Shown piece by piece: positions 51,544 through 60,961 of a stretch of DNA of 64,000 nt. Under the pieces are notes generated by a model. It had not been told where the DNA came from and made no database searches. It saw only the letters and a list, made by a program, of their open reading frames with translations. The position numbers and the translations under genes were made by a program. Each line of letters opens with the position of its first letter. The stretch's first letter is position 1. The stretch is from Marivita sp. (GTDB lineage Bacteria; Pseudomonadota; Alphaproteobacteria; Rhodobacterales; Rhodobacteraceae), in the NCBI RefSeq assembly GCF_022763305.1, contig NZ_JALEGT010000010.1, positions 62,001 to 126,000 of the forward strand, read 5' to 3'.

Positions 51544-53132
51544 CTGGCCAGATCGAAAGCCGCCGCCATCAGCGTGCGGGTGTAATCCGTCTGCGGGTTG
51601 CTGAACACGTCCTGCGCAGAGCCGTATTCGACCACATCGCCTGCTTTCATCACGATGACCTTGTGCGACATCGCGCGCACAACCTTCAGATCGTGACTGA
51701 TGAAGAGATAGGCCAGATCGTATTTCCGCTGCAAATCCCGCAGCAGGTTCACGATCTGCACCTGCACCGTCATGTCGAGCGCGGATGTCGGCTCGTCCAG
51801 CACCACAAGCTTGGGCCGCAGCACCATCGCACGGGCAATGGCGATCCGCTGTCGTTGACCACCGGAAAACTCGTGTGGGTAGCGGTGCATCGTGGCGGGG
51901 TCCAGACCGACCTCTGTCATGACCTCGGTCACAAGCTCCCGGTCCGACCGCCCGTCCGGCGACCCATGCACACCCAACCCCTCGGCGATGATCTGCTCGC
52001 AGGTCATCCGCGGGCTGAGGCTGCCATAGGGGTCCTGGAACACGATCTGCATCTCGCTGCGCAACCGCCGCAACTCGCGCGTCGACCAGTTGCGCACGTT
52101 CTGCCCGCGATAGGTGATCCCGCCTTCCGACTGGATCAACCGCATGATCGCCAGCGCCAGCGTCGTCTTGCCGGACCCGGACTCGCCAACGATGCCCACG
52201 GTTTCGCCCGCGCGCACCGCGATGGTCGCATCGTTGACGGCCTTCACATAGCCGACGGTGCGCTTGAGGAAACCCTGCTGAATCGGGAACCAGATCTTGA
52301 GGTTGTCCGTCCGCGCTATTTCTTCGGCACCTTCGCGGACCGGATCAGGGACACCGGTGGACTCGGCACTCAACAGCATCTGCGTGTAAGGATGCTGCGG
52401 ATTACGGAAAATCTCGGCGGTCTTGCCGCTCTCGACGATCTCGCCGTCCTTCATCACGCAGACCCGATCCGCGATCTTGCGCACAATGCCAAGGTCATGG
52501 GTGATGAAAAGCAGGCTCATGTCCTCGGCCTGTTTCAGATCCGCCAGAAGCTGCAGGATCTGCGCCTGGATGGTCACGTCTAAAGCCGTCGTCGGCTCGT
52601 CCGCGATCAGCAGCTCAGGCCCGTTCGCCAGCGCCATCGCGATCATCACACGCTGCCTTTGCCCGCCGGACAATTGATGCGGATAGGCACCCAACCGGCT
52701 TTCGGGGTCACGGATGCCGACCTTGTTCAAAAGCTCGATGATCCGCGTCCGCGCCGCCTCTCCGGCCAGCCCCTGATGCAGCGCCAGTGACTCAGCCAAC
52801 TGCTTTTCCAGCGTGTGCAGCGGATTGAGCGAGGTCATCGGTTCCTGGAAGATGAAGCTGATGTCATTGCCCCGGATGCGCCGCAACTGCGCATCATCCG
52901 CCCCGACCATTTCTTCGCCGTTGTACAGCACCGATCCCCCGACCCGCGCGGACTCGCCCAGCAGCGAAACGGTCGACAGCGCCGTGACCGACTTGCCCGA
53001 CCCGGATTCGCCCACCAGCGCTACGGTCTCTCCGCGTTCGATATGGAACGACACGCCCTTGACCGCAGGCACGGTATGCCCGTCCTGCCGGAAGCCAACG
53101 GTCAGGTTTTTCACCTCGAGGATGCGGCTCAT
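51540..53132 (-). CDS. yejF: Peptide ABC transporter, duplicated ATPase subunit
   Basis: 530 residues with two complete ATPase cassettes. Walker A GESGSGKS and GESGSGKT, signature LSGGQRQRV and FSGGQRQRI, Walker [13 protein letters not shown] and [12 protein letters not shown] are all intact. Oligopeptide-type C-terminal extensions follow each cassette. In enterobacteria YejABEF imports peptides including microcin C. The start overlaps the stop of yejE by four bases. Confidence 0.95.
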   Translation of the reverse strand: MSRILEVKNLTVGFRQDGHTVPAVKGVSFHIERGETVALVGESGSGKSVTALSTVSLLGESARVGGSVLYNGEEMVGADDAQLRRIRGNDISFIFQEPMTSLNPLHTLEKQLAESLALHQGLAGEAARTRIIELLNKVGIRDPESRLGAYPHQLSGGQRQRVMIAMALANGPELLIADEPTTALDVTIQAQILQLLADLKQAEDMSLLFITHDLGIVRKIADRVCVMKDGEIVESGKTAEIFRNPQHPYTQMLLSAESTGVPDPVREGAEEIARTDNLKIWFPIQQGFLKRTVGYVKAVNDATIAVRAGETVGIVGESGSGKTTLALAIMRLIQSEGGITYRGQNVRNWSTRELRRLRSEMQIVFQDPYGSLSPRMTCEQIIAEGLGVHGSPDGRSDRELVTEVMTEVGLDPATMHRYPHEFSGGQRQRIAIARAMVLRPKLVVLDEPTSALDMTVQVQIVNLLRDLQRKYDLAYLFISHDLKVVRAMSHKVIVMKAGDVVEYGSAQDVFSNPQTDYTRTLMAAAFDLAS

Positions 53133-54319
53133 GTAAACGTCTTTCTCGGATCAAACGCGTCGCGCACGCCTTCGAAGATGAACACCAGCAGCGAGAGCAT
53201 CAGCGCAAACACGAAGAACGCGGTAAAGCCCAGCCACGGCGCTTGCAGGTTCTGCTTGGCCTGAAGCGTCAACTCCCCCAGCGACGGGGCCGACGACGGC
53301 AGACCGAACCCAAGGAAGTCCAGACCGGCCAGCGTGCTGATCGTGCCCGTCACGATGAAGGGCAGCATGGTCAATGTCGCCACCATCGCGTTGGGCAGCA
53401 TGTGCCGGAACATGATCGTCGTGTTCGAAACGCCCAGGGCCTTTGCCGCCCGCACATATTCAAGGTTCCGCGCCCGCAGGAATTCCGCCCGGACCACGCC
53501 CACAAGAGCGGTCCAGCCGAACAGCACTGTCAGGAATACAAGGAGCCAGAAACTTCGCCCCAATATCGCGAACAGGATGATGATGATGTAAAGCGACGGC
53601 GTCGACGACCATATCTCGATCACCCGCTGGAAGATCAGGTCAAGCCACCCGCCGAAATACCCCTGCAAGGCACCCGCGACGATCCCTACAACGCTGGCCA
53701 GCACCGTCACGATCAGGGTGAAGAAGATCGACAGTCGAAACCCGTAGATGACCCGCGCCATCACATCGCGCTTGGTGTCATCCGTGCCCAGCCAGTTCTG
53801 CTCGTTCGGGGGCAGGGGGGCTGCACCGGGGCGGTCCACCGGGGTCTGGTAATCATAGGGAATGATCGGCCAGATCGACCAGCCCTTGTAGAAATCGCCA
53901 TCCAGAATGACGCCCTGATCAACCTGTTCGATCAATCCTTCGGGGTCGTCAAAGCATTCCTCAAGCCCGCCTGTGCGGATCAGACATTGCACCTCGGGGT
54001 CACGATAGGCCGCCTCTGTGCGGAAATCCCCGCCGAATTCTGTTTCGGCGTAGAAGTTGAAGATCGGGGTGTAAAACTCGCCGCGATACTGCACGAGGAT
54101 CGGTTTGTCGTTGGCGATGAATTCGGCAAAGAGCGACAGCCCGAACAGCACGCAGAAAATGATCAGCGACCAGAACGCCCGGCGATTGCGCTTGAAGTTG
54201 TTCCAGCGCCGCTGATTGAGCGGTGACAGCGTGAACCGGCTGCGCGCCGGGGCAACCGCCACTGCCGGGCTGGGCTCGGTCACGATATCGCGGTCGTTCG
54301 GTTCGGGATTGGCCGCCAT
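53129..54319 (-). CDS. yejE: Peptide ABC transporter permease YejE
   Basis: 396 residues. The N-terminal cytoplasmic part includes RWNNFKRNRRAFWSLIIFCVLFGLSLFAEFIANDKP, a long periplasmic loop follows (about 80-165), then five helices with the coupling motif EFLRARNLEYVRAAKALGVSNTTIMFRHMLPN. The extended N-terminal loop is typical of YejE-type DppC homologues. It ends FEGVRDAFDPRKTF and overlaps yejF. Confidence 0.94.
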   Translation of the reverse strand: MAANPEPNDRDIVTEPSPAVAVAPARSRFTLSPLNQRRWNNFKRNRRAFWSLIIFCVLFGLSLFAEFIANDKPILVQYRGEFYTPIFNFYAETEFGGDFRTEAAYRDPEVQCLIRTGGLEECFDDPEGLIEQVDQGVILDGDFYKGWSIWPIIPYDYQTPVDRPGAAPLPPNEQNWLGTDDTKRDVMARVIYGFRLSIFFTLIVTVLASVVGIVAGALQGYFGGWLDLIFQRVIEIWSSTPSLYIIIILFAILGRSFWLLVFLTVLFGWTALVGVVRAEFLRARNLEYVRAAKALGVSNTTIMFRHMLPNAMVATLTMLPFIVTGTISTLAGLDFLGFGLPSSAPSLGELTLQAKQNLQAPWLGFTAFFVFALMLSLLVFIFEGVRDAFDPRKTFT

Positions 54320-54322
54320 GCG

Positions 54323-55483
54323 TCAGCCCTCCCGCTTCTCGAAGTCGATGCGCGGATCGACCAGCACATACATCAGGTCCGACAGGATACCCACGACCAG
54401 CCCGATCAGCCCGAACACGAACAGCGTGCCAAAGATCACCGGATAGTCCCGCGCCACCGCCGCCTCGAACCCAAGCCGCCCCAGACCATCAAGCGAGAAA
54501 ATCGTCTCAATGATCAGCGAGCCAGAGAAGAAGACACCGATGAACACCGCCGGAAAGCCCGCGATGACGATCAGCATCGCGTTGCGGAACACGTGCCCGT
54601 AAAGCACCTTCCGTTCGGCCAGCCCCTTGGCCCGCGCCGTCATCACGTACTGCTTCTTGATCTCGTCCAGAAAGCTGTTTTTCGTCAGCAGTGTCAGGGT
54701 CGCGAATGCCGAAATGGTCGAGGCCAGAACCGGCAGCGTGATGTGCCAGAAATAATCCGCGATCTTGCCGAAGAGGGTCAGTTCATCCCAGTTTTCCGAG
54801 GTCAGCCCCCTGAGCGGGAATATCTGGAAATACGACCCACCCGCAAACAGCACCAGCAACAGGATCGCAAACAGGAAGCCCGGGATCGCATAGGCCACGA
54901 TGATCGCGGCCGACGTATAGGTGTCGAACGATGTCCCATCCTTGACCGCCTTGCGGATGCCCAGCGGGATCGACACGATATAGGCGATGACCGTGGACCA
55001 CAGGCCCAGCGTGATCGACACCGGCATCTTTTCCAGCACCAGTTCCATCACCCCGATGGACCGGAAATAGCTCTCTCCGAAATCCAGCCGGATATAGTTC
55101 CACATCATGATGCCAAATCGTTCGACCGCGCCGATGTCTTCCTTCTGACAGGCCGGTTCATCCAGATCAGGCTCTCCGGTAAAGCCGTCCTCGCAGACGA
55201 TCCGGGCAAAGCCGAACTCGATTTCCAGCGTTTCGATGAATTCCTTCGGAAGACCCCGCGCGCCGATATAGTCGCTGTCCGATCCAAAGGTTTCCTCGGC
55301 ATTCTGGTTGCCGCCGCCATCGCCCGAAAAGCTTGAAAACACGTCGCCTTCGCCCTGAAACCGCGCAAGCGTCTGCTCGATCGGTCCGCCGGGGACGAAT
55401 TGCGTCAGGGCAAAATTGATGACCATGATCCCGAACAACGTCGGAATGATCAGCAACAGCCGTCGAAGGATATAGGCGCCCAA
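54323..55483 (-). CDS. yejB: Peptide ABC transporter permease YejB
   Basis: 386 residues. [42 protein letters not shown] opens the protein as in DppB homologues; a long periplasmic loop (about 45-135) precedes the helices with the coupling motif [31 protein letters not shown]. It ends [15 protein letters not shown]. It lies seven bases after yejA and three before yejE. Confidence 0.94.
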   Translation of the reverse strand: MGAYILRRLLLIIPTLFGIMVINFALTQFVPGGPIEQTLARFQGEGDVFSSFSGDGGGNQNAEETFGSDSDYIGARGLPKEFIETLEIEFGFARIVCEDGFTGEPDLDEPACQKEDIGAVERFGIMMWNYIRLDFGESYFRSIGVMELVLEKMPVSITLGLWSTVIAYIVSIPLGIRKAVKDGTSFDTYTSAAIIVAYAIPGFLFAILLLVLFAGGSYFQIFPLRGLTSENWDELTLFGKIADYFWHITLPVLASTISAFATLTLLTKNSFLDEIKKQYVMTARAKGLAERKVLYGHVFRNAMLIVIAGFPAVFIGVFFSGSLIIETIFSLDGLGRLGFEAAVARDYPVIFGTLFVFGLIGLVVGILSDLMYVLVDPRIDFEKREG

Positions 55484-55490
55484 GGGTCTC

Positions 55491-57443
55491 TTACCTCAAC
55501 GCGCCAGCGGCCTTGAGGGCCTCGTATTTCTCTTCGTTGAACCACCAGAAATCGAGAACGCCAATGCCCAACGGCGGCAGCTCTTCGGGGTGTTCGAACA
55601 TGTCATAATAGGCAATCCAGTATTCCGGCACATAGCCCGCATGGGCGATCACCCGCTCGTAGCGTAAGGCGCGGTCCAGCGCCATCATCGCCGTGACTTC
55701 GGCTTCCCGCGATTCCGCATTCAGCGCCGCTTCGATGATCGCATCGACCATCGGGCTGCGCAGCGCCGACGGGTTCCATGACGACACCTCTGCCGTTTCC
55801 GAACCGAACAACTGCTTGAGCCCCGTCCCGATGGTCGAAAACGTCTGCATCGATGTCTGGATCAGGTCGTAATCCTTGTCGAGGAACCGCTGCTGCCCTT
55901 GCGCGGAATCCACCGCGTTGGCGTTCACTTCGATGCCCCAGTCGCGCAGGGTGTTCACATAGGTCTCGATGGTCGCCTGCCGTGTGTCGTCCCATGTCGA
56001 CAGAACAAGGAAATCCAGCGACATCTGCTCGCCCGCCTCGTTCACCATCCGGCCCTGATCGTCGACCGTCCAGCCTTCCTCGGCCAGCATCCGCAGCGCG
56101 GTGCGCTTGTTGCGGCGATCCACCGGCGTGTCCTTGTCCGACGTGTGCGGCATCACAACCGGCTCGGTCAGCATTTCGGGCGGCACCACGTCGCCCAAAG
56201 CCTGCAGGAAGGCCAGCTCCTCACCCTGAGGCACGTCCTTGGCTTCCCATTCCTGACCTTCGGCAAAGGAACTGCGCTGGGTCGTCAGATCGAATTCCAG
56301 CGACTCGCGCGTCCATTCAAAGTTGAACGCCAGCGTCAGCGCATGGCGCACATTGCGATTGTCGACCGGAGACCGCAACGTGTTGAAAATGATCCCGGAA
56401 TTCAGCGGTGCGGTCTGGTCGGGCAGGGATTTGCGCACCGCATGCCCCTCTTCCAGAGCGGGGAATTCATAACCCGTCGCCCATCGCTTGCTCGAACCCT
56501 CGGAACGGAACGTGTACTCGCCCGCCTTGAACGCTTCGAATTCGGCGGTCGCGTCGGCGAAATACTCAATCCGGATTCGGTCGAAATTGTGCCGCCCCAC
56601 ATTGACCGGATGATCCCAGCCCCAGTAATTCGGGTTCCGCTCGTAGACGACGTAGCGGTTGAACTCGTAATCGCCCACCTGGTACGGCCCCGATCCCATC
56701 GGCGACAGAACCGACGGCTCGTCCAGCCGTTCGCCGGTTTCCTTGTACCACTCTTCGGACAGCACGATCATCCCGCCCACCTGGCTGATCAGCGACCGGC
56801 GCGAAATCCCGTCCACGAACTTGTAGCGCAGCGTCAGGTCATCGATCACCTCGACCCCTTCGATCCGCTCGCTCACCGAGCGCGAGAACGACCGGATGCC
56901 TTGTTCGATGAACAGGTTGAAGGTAAAGGCTGCGTCCTGTGCCCGCAGCGGCGCACCGTTGCGGAACACCACGTCGTCCCGCAGGTGGAAGACGCACCAT
57001 TCCTTGGACTTCGGGTATTCCACTTCACGTGCGATCAGGCAGTACTGGTCGGTCAGGGAGTCCGCCGGAACCGCCGTCCCGAACGTGTCGCCGGCCAGCA
57101 GGGATTCCCCCACAACATCCGAATTTGTCTGCGGGTTGCCGCGCCACGCCCAGCGGTTGAAGCCATCGAACGTGCCCCGCGCGCTCAGCACGATTTCCCC
57201 GCCCTTGGGCGCATTCGGGTTCACGTAGTTGAAGTGACTGAAATCAGGCGGATATTTCAGATCCCCGAAATATGAATAGCCATGCGCGCGAATGATCTCG
57301 TCTCCGGCTGCGGAATGACTTTCGGCAAAGGCCAGAGAACCAGCGCCACCCGCACCTGCCGCGACGGCGCTCCCGCCCAACAGTTGCAGCGTTTGTCGAC
57401 GGTTGAGGTCAGCAAAGGATGGACGGCCAGGTCTGTTGGGCAT
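55491..57443 (-). CDS. yejA: Peptide ABC transporter substrate-binding protein YejA
   Basis: 650 residues. The N-terminus carries a twin-arginine signal ([20 protein letters not shown], cleavage probably after SLAFA), unusual for a solute-binding protein but common in this order. The mature domain begins [31 protein letters not shown], the YejA signature, with FNRWAWRG and [22 protein letters not shown]. It captures peptides in the periplasm for YejBEF. ATG at 57441-57443; it is the promoter-proximal gene. Confidence 0.94.
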   Translation of the reverse strand: MPNRPGRPSFADLNRRQTLQLLGGSAVAAGAGGAGSLAFAESHSAAGDEIIRAHGYSYFGDLKYPPDFSHFNYVNPNAPKGGEIVLSARGTFDGFNRWAWRGNPQTNSDVVGESLLAGDTFGTAVPADSLTDQYCLIAREVEYPKSKEWCVFHLRDDVVFRNGAPLRAQDAAFTFNLFIEQGIRSFSRSVSERIEGVEVIDDLTLRYKFVDGISRRSLISQVGGMIVLSEEWYKETGERLDEPSVLSPMGSGPYQVGDYEFNRYVVYERNPNYWGWDHPVNVGRHNFDRIRIEYFADATAEFEAFKAGEYTFRSEGSSKRWATGYEFPALEEGHAVRKSLPDQTAPLNSGIIFNTLRSPVDNRNVRHALTLAFNFEWTRESLEFDLTTQRSSFAEGQEWEAKDVPQGEELAFLQALGDVVPPEMLTEPVVMPHTSDKDTPVDRRNKRTALRMLAEEGWTVDDQGRMVNEAGEQMSLDFLVLSTWDDTRQATIETYVNTLRDWGIEVNANAVDSAQGQQRFLDKDYDLIQTSMQTFSTIGTGLKQLFGSETAEVSSWNPSALRSPMVDAIIEAALNAESREAEVTAMMALDRALRYERVIAHAGYVPEYWIAYYDMFEHPEELPPLGIGVLDFWWFNEEKYEALKAAGALR

Positions 57444-57570
57444 GTTCGTGTCTCCGTAGCTCGTGTGTGCAGGTCTGCACCTCCATGTAAGCTAAAGAAC
57501 GAATTTGCCCACATTCAAGGCGAGAATGCGCGACGCAGTCCCAAATACCGAAGGAAAAACGCGATTGTGA

Positions 57571-57603
57571 AAAAGAAAAGCCGCCGCCCGGTGGGGCAGC
57601 GGC
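57571..57603 (-). terminator. Intrinsic terminator of the cytochrome c gene
   Basis: On the minus strand a ten-bp stem with one mismatch (57580-57589 against 57594-57603, loop of four) is followed by TTTTCTTTTTC. It begins 26 bases after the cytochrome gene stop and separates it from the yejA promoter region downstream. Confidence 0.8.
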
Positions 57604-57629
57604 AAGATCATGCAACTCTGAATGTCGTA

Positions 57630-58145
57630 TTATTCAGAGAAAGTCGCGAGATAGGCGATCAGGTTCTGGCGGTCTTCGGATTTGTTCAGACCGGCAAAGC
57701 CCATCGACGTGCCCGGCGCCCAACCGCGCGGGTTCTCGAGGAAGTGATACAGGTTTTCCGGCGTCCAGACATCGGCCACTTCGTTCAGCGCACCCGAATA
57801 GTTGAACCCTTCTGCTGTGCCCACGTCGCGGCCGACGACGTTGTAGAGGTACGGACCAGCAGCATTTTCGCCTTTTTCCAGCTTGTGGCAGGCGCGGCAC
57901 TTGCCGAACACCCGCTCGCCTGCGCCAGCATCGGCGGTTTCGATCATGGTGTCAAAGTTCACCTCGACGACCTCTTCGGTCGACGCTTCTTCTTCACCGG
58001 TCTCGATCACGTAGACCGCGACTTCCTCACCATGGGCGCCGCCCACGTGATAGAGGGTCTCAGCCGCCCATTTACCAAGAAGGAAGATCAGAAGCGCGCC
58101 ACAAAAGCTGCCGACGATCTTGGTGAAGGTCATTGTATCCAACAT
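57630..58145 (-). CDS. cycM: Membrane-anchored mono-heme cytochrome c (cy/c552, CycM type)
   Basis: 171 residues. A single uncleaved N-terminal helix (MTFTKIVGSFCGALLIFLLGKWAAETL) is followed by an acidic linker (ETGEEEASTEEVVEV) and a class I cytochrome c domain with heme site GKCRACHK (about residues 82-88) and axial Met in GTSMGFAGL. Such anchored cytochromes carry electrons from bc1 to aa3 or cbb3 oxidases without diffusing away. The ATG at 58143-58145 is placed directly before the helix; the longer frame would precede it with a charged 31-residue stretch. Confidence 0.9.
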   Translation of the reverse strand: MLDTMTFTKIVGSFCGALLIFLLGKWAAETLYHVGGAHGEEVAVYVIETGEEEASTEEVVEVNFDTMIETADAGAGERVFGKCRACHKLEKGENAAGPYLYNVVGRDVGTAEGFNYSGALNEVADVWTPENLYHFLENPRGWAPGTSMGFAGLNKSEDRQNLIAYLATFSE

Positions 58146-58270
58146 TGTGTGCGTACCCGTCCGCTTGTGTTTCTTGCGTGTCGCGCGGGTATCTATTGCT
58201 TCCCCTTCCGCAAGGCAAGGTGTAGAAGCCGCGACCAAACGCCCGGTGGGCCAGAATATCCGGAGTCCGC

Positions 58271-59104
58271 ATGACCAACGCCATCGCTTTCCAGGGGGAA
58301 CTGGGCGCCTATTCCCACGAGGCCTGCCGCTACAAACGCCCCGACATGGAGCCGCTGCCCTGCCGCACCTTTGAGGACGTGATCACTGCGGTTCAGACCG
58401 GCAAGGCGGATCTGGCGATGCTGCCGGTGGAAAACACCATCTATGGCCGGGTCGCCGACATCCACCGCCTCTTGCCGAAAAGCGGGCTCAAGATCATCGA
58501 CGAAGCCTTCGTGCGCGTGCACATCAACCTTCTCGGCGTGCCGGGCGCAAAACTCGAAGATGTGACCGAGGCACATTCCCATCTGGTGCTGCTGCCGCAA
58601 TGCGCGACCTTCCTGACCCAGCACAACATCCGGGGGCGCGTGAACGCCGACAACGCCCGCGCCGCCCGCGAAATCGCCGAACGCGGTGAAAAACACGCCG
58701 CCGCCCTCGCCAGCGAACTCGCGGCCGAGATCTATGGCCTCGACATCCTCGCCCGTCATATCGAGGACACCGACAGCAACACCACGCGCTTCCTGCTGAT
58801 GGCGCGCGAGGGCGATCAGACCCGCCGTGGCGAACACGGCATGATGACCACCTTCGTCTTCCAGGTCCGCAACATCCCTGCGGCGCTCTACAAGGCGATG
58901 GGCGGCTTTGCGACCAATGGCGTGAACATGACCAAGCTGGAAAGCTACATGGTCGACGGCTCTTTTACGGCAACGCAATTCTACGCCGACATCGAAGGTC
59001 ATCCCGACGATCCCGCTGTTGCACTGGCGCTGGAAGAGCTCGACTACTTCACCGACATGCTGAACATCCTCGGCACCTATCCCCGCGATTCCCGCAGGGA
59101 TTAA
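58271..59104 (+). CDS. pheA: Prephenate dehydratase
   Basis: 277 residues. The catalytic domain begins IAFQGELGAYSHEACR and includes VENTIYGRVADIHRLL and the active-site DTDSNTTRFLLM (TRF motif, about residue 173). An ACT domain follows (about 195-270) with NIPAALYKAMGGFATNGVNMTKLESY, which binds phenylalanine for feedback control. There is no chorismate mutase part. It starts 126 bp from the divergent cytochrome gene. Confidence 0.94.
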   Translation: MTNAIAFQGELGAYSHEACRYKRPDMEPLPCRTFEDVITAVQTGKADLAMLPVENTIYGRVADIHRLLPKSGLKIIDEAFVRVHINLLGVPGAKLEDVTEAHSHLVLLPQCATFLTQHNIRGRVNADNARAAREIAERGEKHAAALASELAAEIYGLDILARHIEDTDSNTTRFLLMAREGDQTRRGEHGMMTTFVFQVRNIPAALYKAMGGFATNGVNMTKLESYMVDGSFTATQFYADIEGHPDDPAVALALEELDYFTDMLNILGTYPRDSRRD

Positions 59105-59150
59105 GGCCCGCCGCACGCCGCTGTCAGGCTGGCGTGCAGGGATCCGGCCC

Positions 59151-60008
59151 TCAGCGGATCTTCTGCCGGGTTTCGCGATACCACACGTAAAGCCCCGCAG
59201 CTGCGATCACCAGACTGCCGACAATGGTCCAGAAATCCGGAAACTCGGAAAACAGGATCACGCTCCAGACGGCGGCAAAGGCAAGTCCGGTATAGGAATA
59301 GGGCGCCAGCATCGCGGCCTCTCCCTTGGTGAAGGCCTGGATCAACGCAAGCTGACCGGTCGTTCCGGCGATGGCCACGATAACCATCAACCCGATATCC
59401 GTCCCACTGGGCGGCTGCCATTGGAACGGCACGAGAAGGCTCAACAGCACGGTGCCGACAAACCCGGTATAGAAAAGAGATGTCCACACATCCTCGTCCG
59501 CACCGACGCGTCGGGTCAGCAGCGCATAGGCCGAATAGCAGACAGCGGCACCCAGCGGGAACAGGGCGGCCGGGCTGAACACATCGCTGCCGGGCCGAAT
59601 GATGATCAGCGCGCCGATCATCGCCGCGGCGATCCCGGCAATTCGGCGTACCCCGAGCTTTTCGCCCAGAAAAATCGCCGCCCCCAGGGTGATGAGAACA
59701 GGATTGGTCGACATCAGCGCGGCGGCATCCGACAGTGGGATCAGGCTGAGACCGGTAAAAAAGAACGCTGTTGCGCCCATCAGCAGGATTGACCGCAGAA
59801 ACTGAAGCACCGGATATCTGGTCTGCACCACCGTTTTCAGCCGGGGCAGCACCAACAGGAACACCAAGAGCATCTGTCCCGCATAGCGCGCCCAAAGCGC
59901 CGGCAGCACGCCGACATTCGGGGCCAGCGCCTTCACCGTCGCATCCATGACCGAAAAGCAGAAGATCGCGGCGATCATCAGAAGGATGGCACGGTTCTGT
60001 TCCGTCAT
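59151..60008 (-). CDS. EamA/DMT-family membrane transporter
   Basis: 285 residues, ten hydrophobic helices in two five-helix repeats. The first begins RAILLMIAAIFCFSVMDATVKALAPNV and ends LGEKLGVRRIAGIAAAMIGALIIIRPG; the second ends SEFPDFWTIVGSLVIAAAGLYVWYRE, the standard EamA pattern. The substrate is unknown. I start at the ATG at 60006-60008; an in-frame ATG at 60041 would add 11 polar residues. Confidence 0.87.
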   Translation of the reverse strand: MTEQNRAILLMIAAIFCFSVMDATVKALAPNVGVLPALWARYAGQMLLVFLLVLPRLKTVVQTRYPVLQFLRSILLMGATAFFFTGLSLIPLSDAAALMSTNPVLITLGAAIFLGEKLGVRRIAGIAAAMIGALIIIRPGSDVFSPAALFPLGAAVCYSAYALLTRRVGADEDVWTSLFYTGFVGTVLLSLLVPFQWQPPSGTDIGLMVIVAIAGTTGQLALIQAFTKGEAAMLAPYSYTGLAFAAVWSVILFSEFPDFWTIVGSLVIAAAGLYVWYRETRQKIR

Positions 60009-60197
60009 GCTGCGCTTTTCTTGAGCCGATGCCACGCGCATCACAATGCGCCTGTTCGGAATGCGGGATAGACTTCGGACTAGCACAATCGGGGGGACAC
60101 ACAAGCGCTCTGCGCGAACAAGGACTGTGCAGGGCTCGTGTTTACCACTCCGTAAGGGTTTGCAAAGCCTAACGCGCCTTTAACCGGGTTCGCAAAG

Positions 60198-60262
60198 TTA
60201 GGTCCGCTTCGGACCTAATGTTTCGCGCGCGAAACATTTTCTTCAGATGCGTGTGCGCACAC
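60198..60262. repeat. Cluster of three different palindromes upstream of the EamA gene
   Basis: TTAGGTCCG-CTT-CGGACCTAA at 60198-60218 is a 9-bp inverted repeat with a three-base centre. It runs into a perfect 22-bp palindrome at 60217-60238 with arms AATGTTTCGCG. GTGTGCGCACAC at 60251-60262 is a third. The region ends eight bases before the ogt stop. No T-run for a terminator follows. The first element closely resembles one at 1701-1720. Confidence 0.75.
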
Positions 60263-60269
60263 ACCCCGC

Positions 60270-60728
60270 TCAGATCAACAACCCGGCCGCACCCTCATGT
60301 TTGAGCAGCCAAACCTTGGTCTCGACGCCACCATCGCCGGAATAGCCCCCAAGCCCATTGGCGCCCAGAACGCGGTGACACGGGATCAGGATCGGGATCG
60401 GATTGCCCCCGCAGGCCTGCCCGACCGCCTGCGCTGGAACACCCAGTTGCGCCGCCAGATCGCCATAGGTGCGGGTTTCCCCAAACGGAATCGCCGACAT
60501 GGCCGCGCAGACGGTGCGCTGAAACTCCGAACAGGTCAGCCGGATCGGAACGGTGAAGTCCTGCCGTTTCCCTGCGAAATACTCCGAGAGTTGCGCCGCA
60601 GCCTGCACCAAGACCGGCGTCCCGTCCCGCCGCCCCTCGCGCCAGTCCAGCGCCGTGATCCCCACCGCATCCGCCACCAGCGTCAGCGGCCCCAAAGGCG
60701 AGTCGACCGCCTGTTCAAACCGGCTCAT
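60270..60728 (-). CDS. ogt: Methylated-DNA--protein-cysteine methyltransferase
   Basis: 152 residues. The acceptor cysteine is in IPILIPCHRVLGANGLGGYSGDGG (PCHRV), with TCSEFQRTVCAAMSAIPFGETRTYGDLAAQLG forming the DNA-binding helix before it. It removes O6-alkyl groups from guanine in a suicide reaction. The ATG at 60726-60728 overlaps the stop of the DUF3253 gene (ATGA); the preceding extension of the frame is antisense-like and lacks a ribosome site. Confidence 0.93.
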   Translation of the reverse strand: MSRFEQAVDSPLGPLTLVADAVGITALDWREGRRDGTPVLVQAAAQLSEYFAGKRQDFTVPIRLTCSEFQRTVCAAMSAIPFGETRTYGDLAAQLGVPAQAVGQACGGNPIPILIPCHRVLGANGLGGYSGDGGVETKVWLLKHEGAAGLLI

Positions 60729-60961
60729 CCCGGCAACCCCAACCGGATCGGCCCCTTGGCTGTCACCGGATCGACCGGCGCGCCTTTCTGGCTCGCCACC
60801 AGATTCAGCTGAGCCGCCACCCGCCGCACCTCGGGCATCAGGGGACGCCAATCGTCGGAGAGCCTTCGCGCGGCTTCGGAGGGGCAAAAGGTTTTCCCGA
60901 CCCCGCGCTGATGCGCGAGGTCGAGCAGAACATCCGCGATGTCTTTATCCGAGGGCGTCAT
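60725..60961 (-). CDS. DUF3253-family small winged-helix protein
   Basis: 78 residues. [27 protein letters not shown], then [43 protein letters not shown], is the complete DUF3253 domain, predicted to be a winged helix. Function is unknown. The ATG at 60959-60961 lies inside the last codons of ileS, which stops at 60945, and its own stop overlaps the ogt start. A role in sensing or aiding alkylation repair is a guess from the coupling with ogt. Confidence 0.85.
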   Translation of the reverse strand: MTPSDKDIADVLLDLAHQRGVGKTFCPSEAARRLSDDWRPLMPEVRRVAAQLNLVASQKGAPVDPVTAKGPIRLGLPG

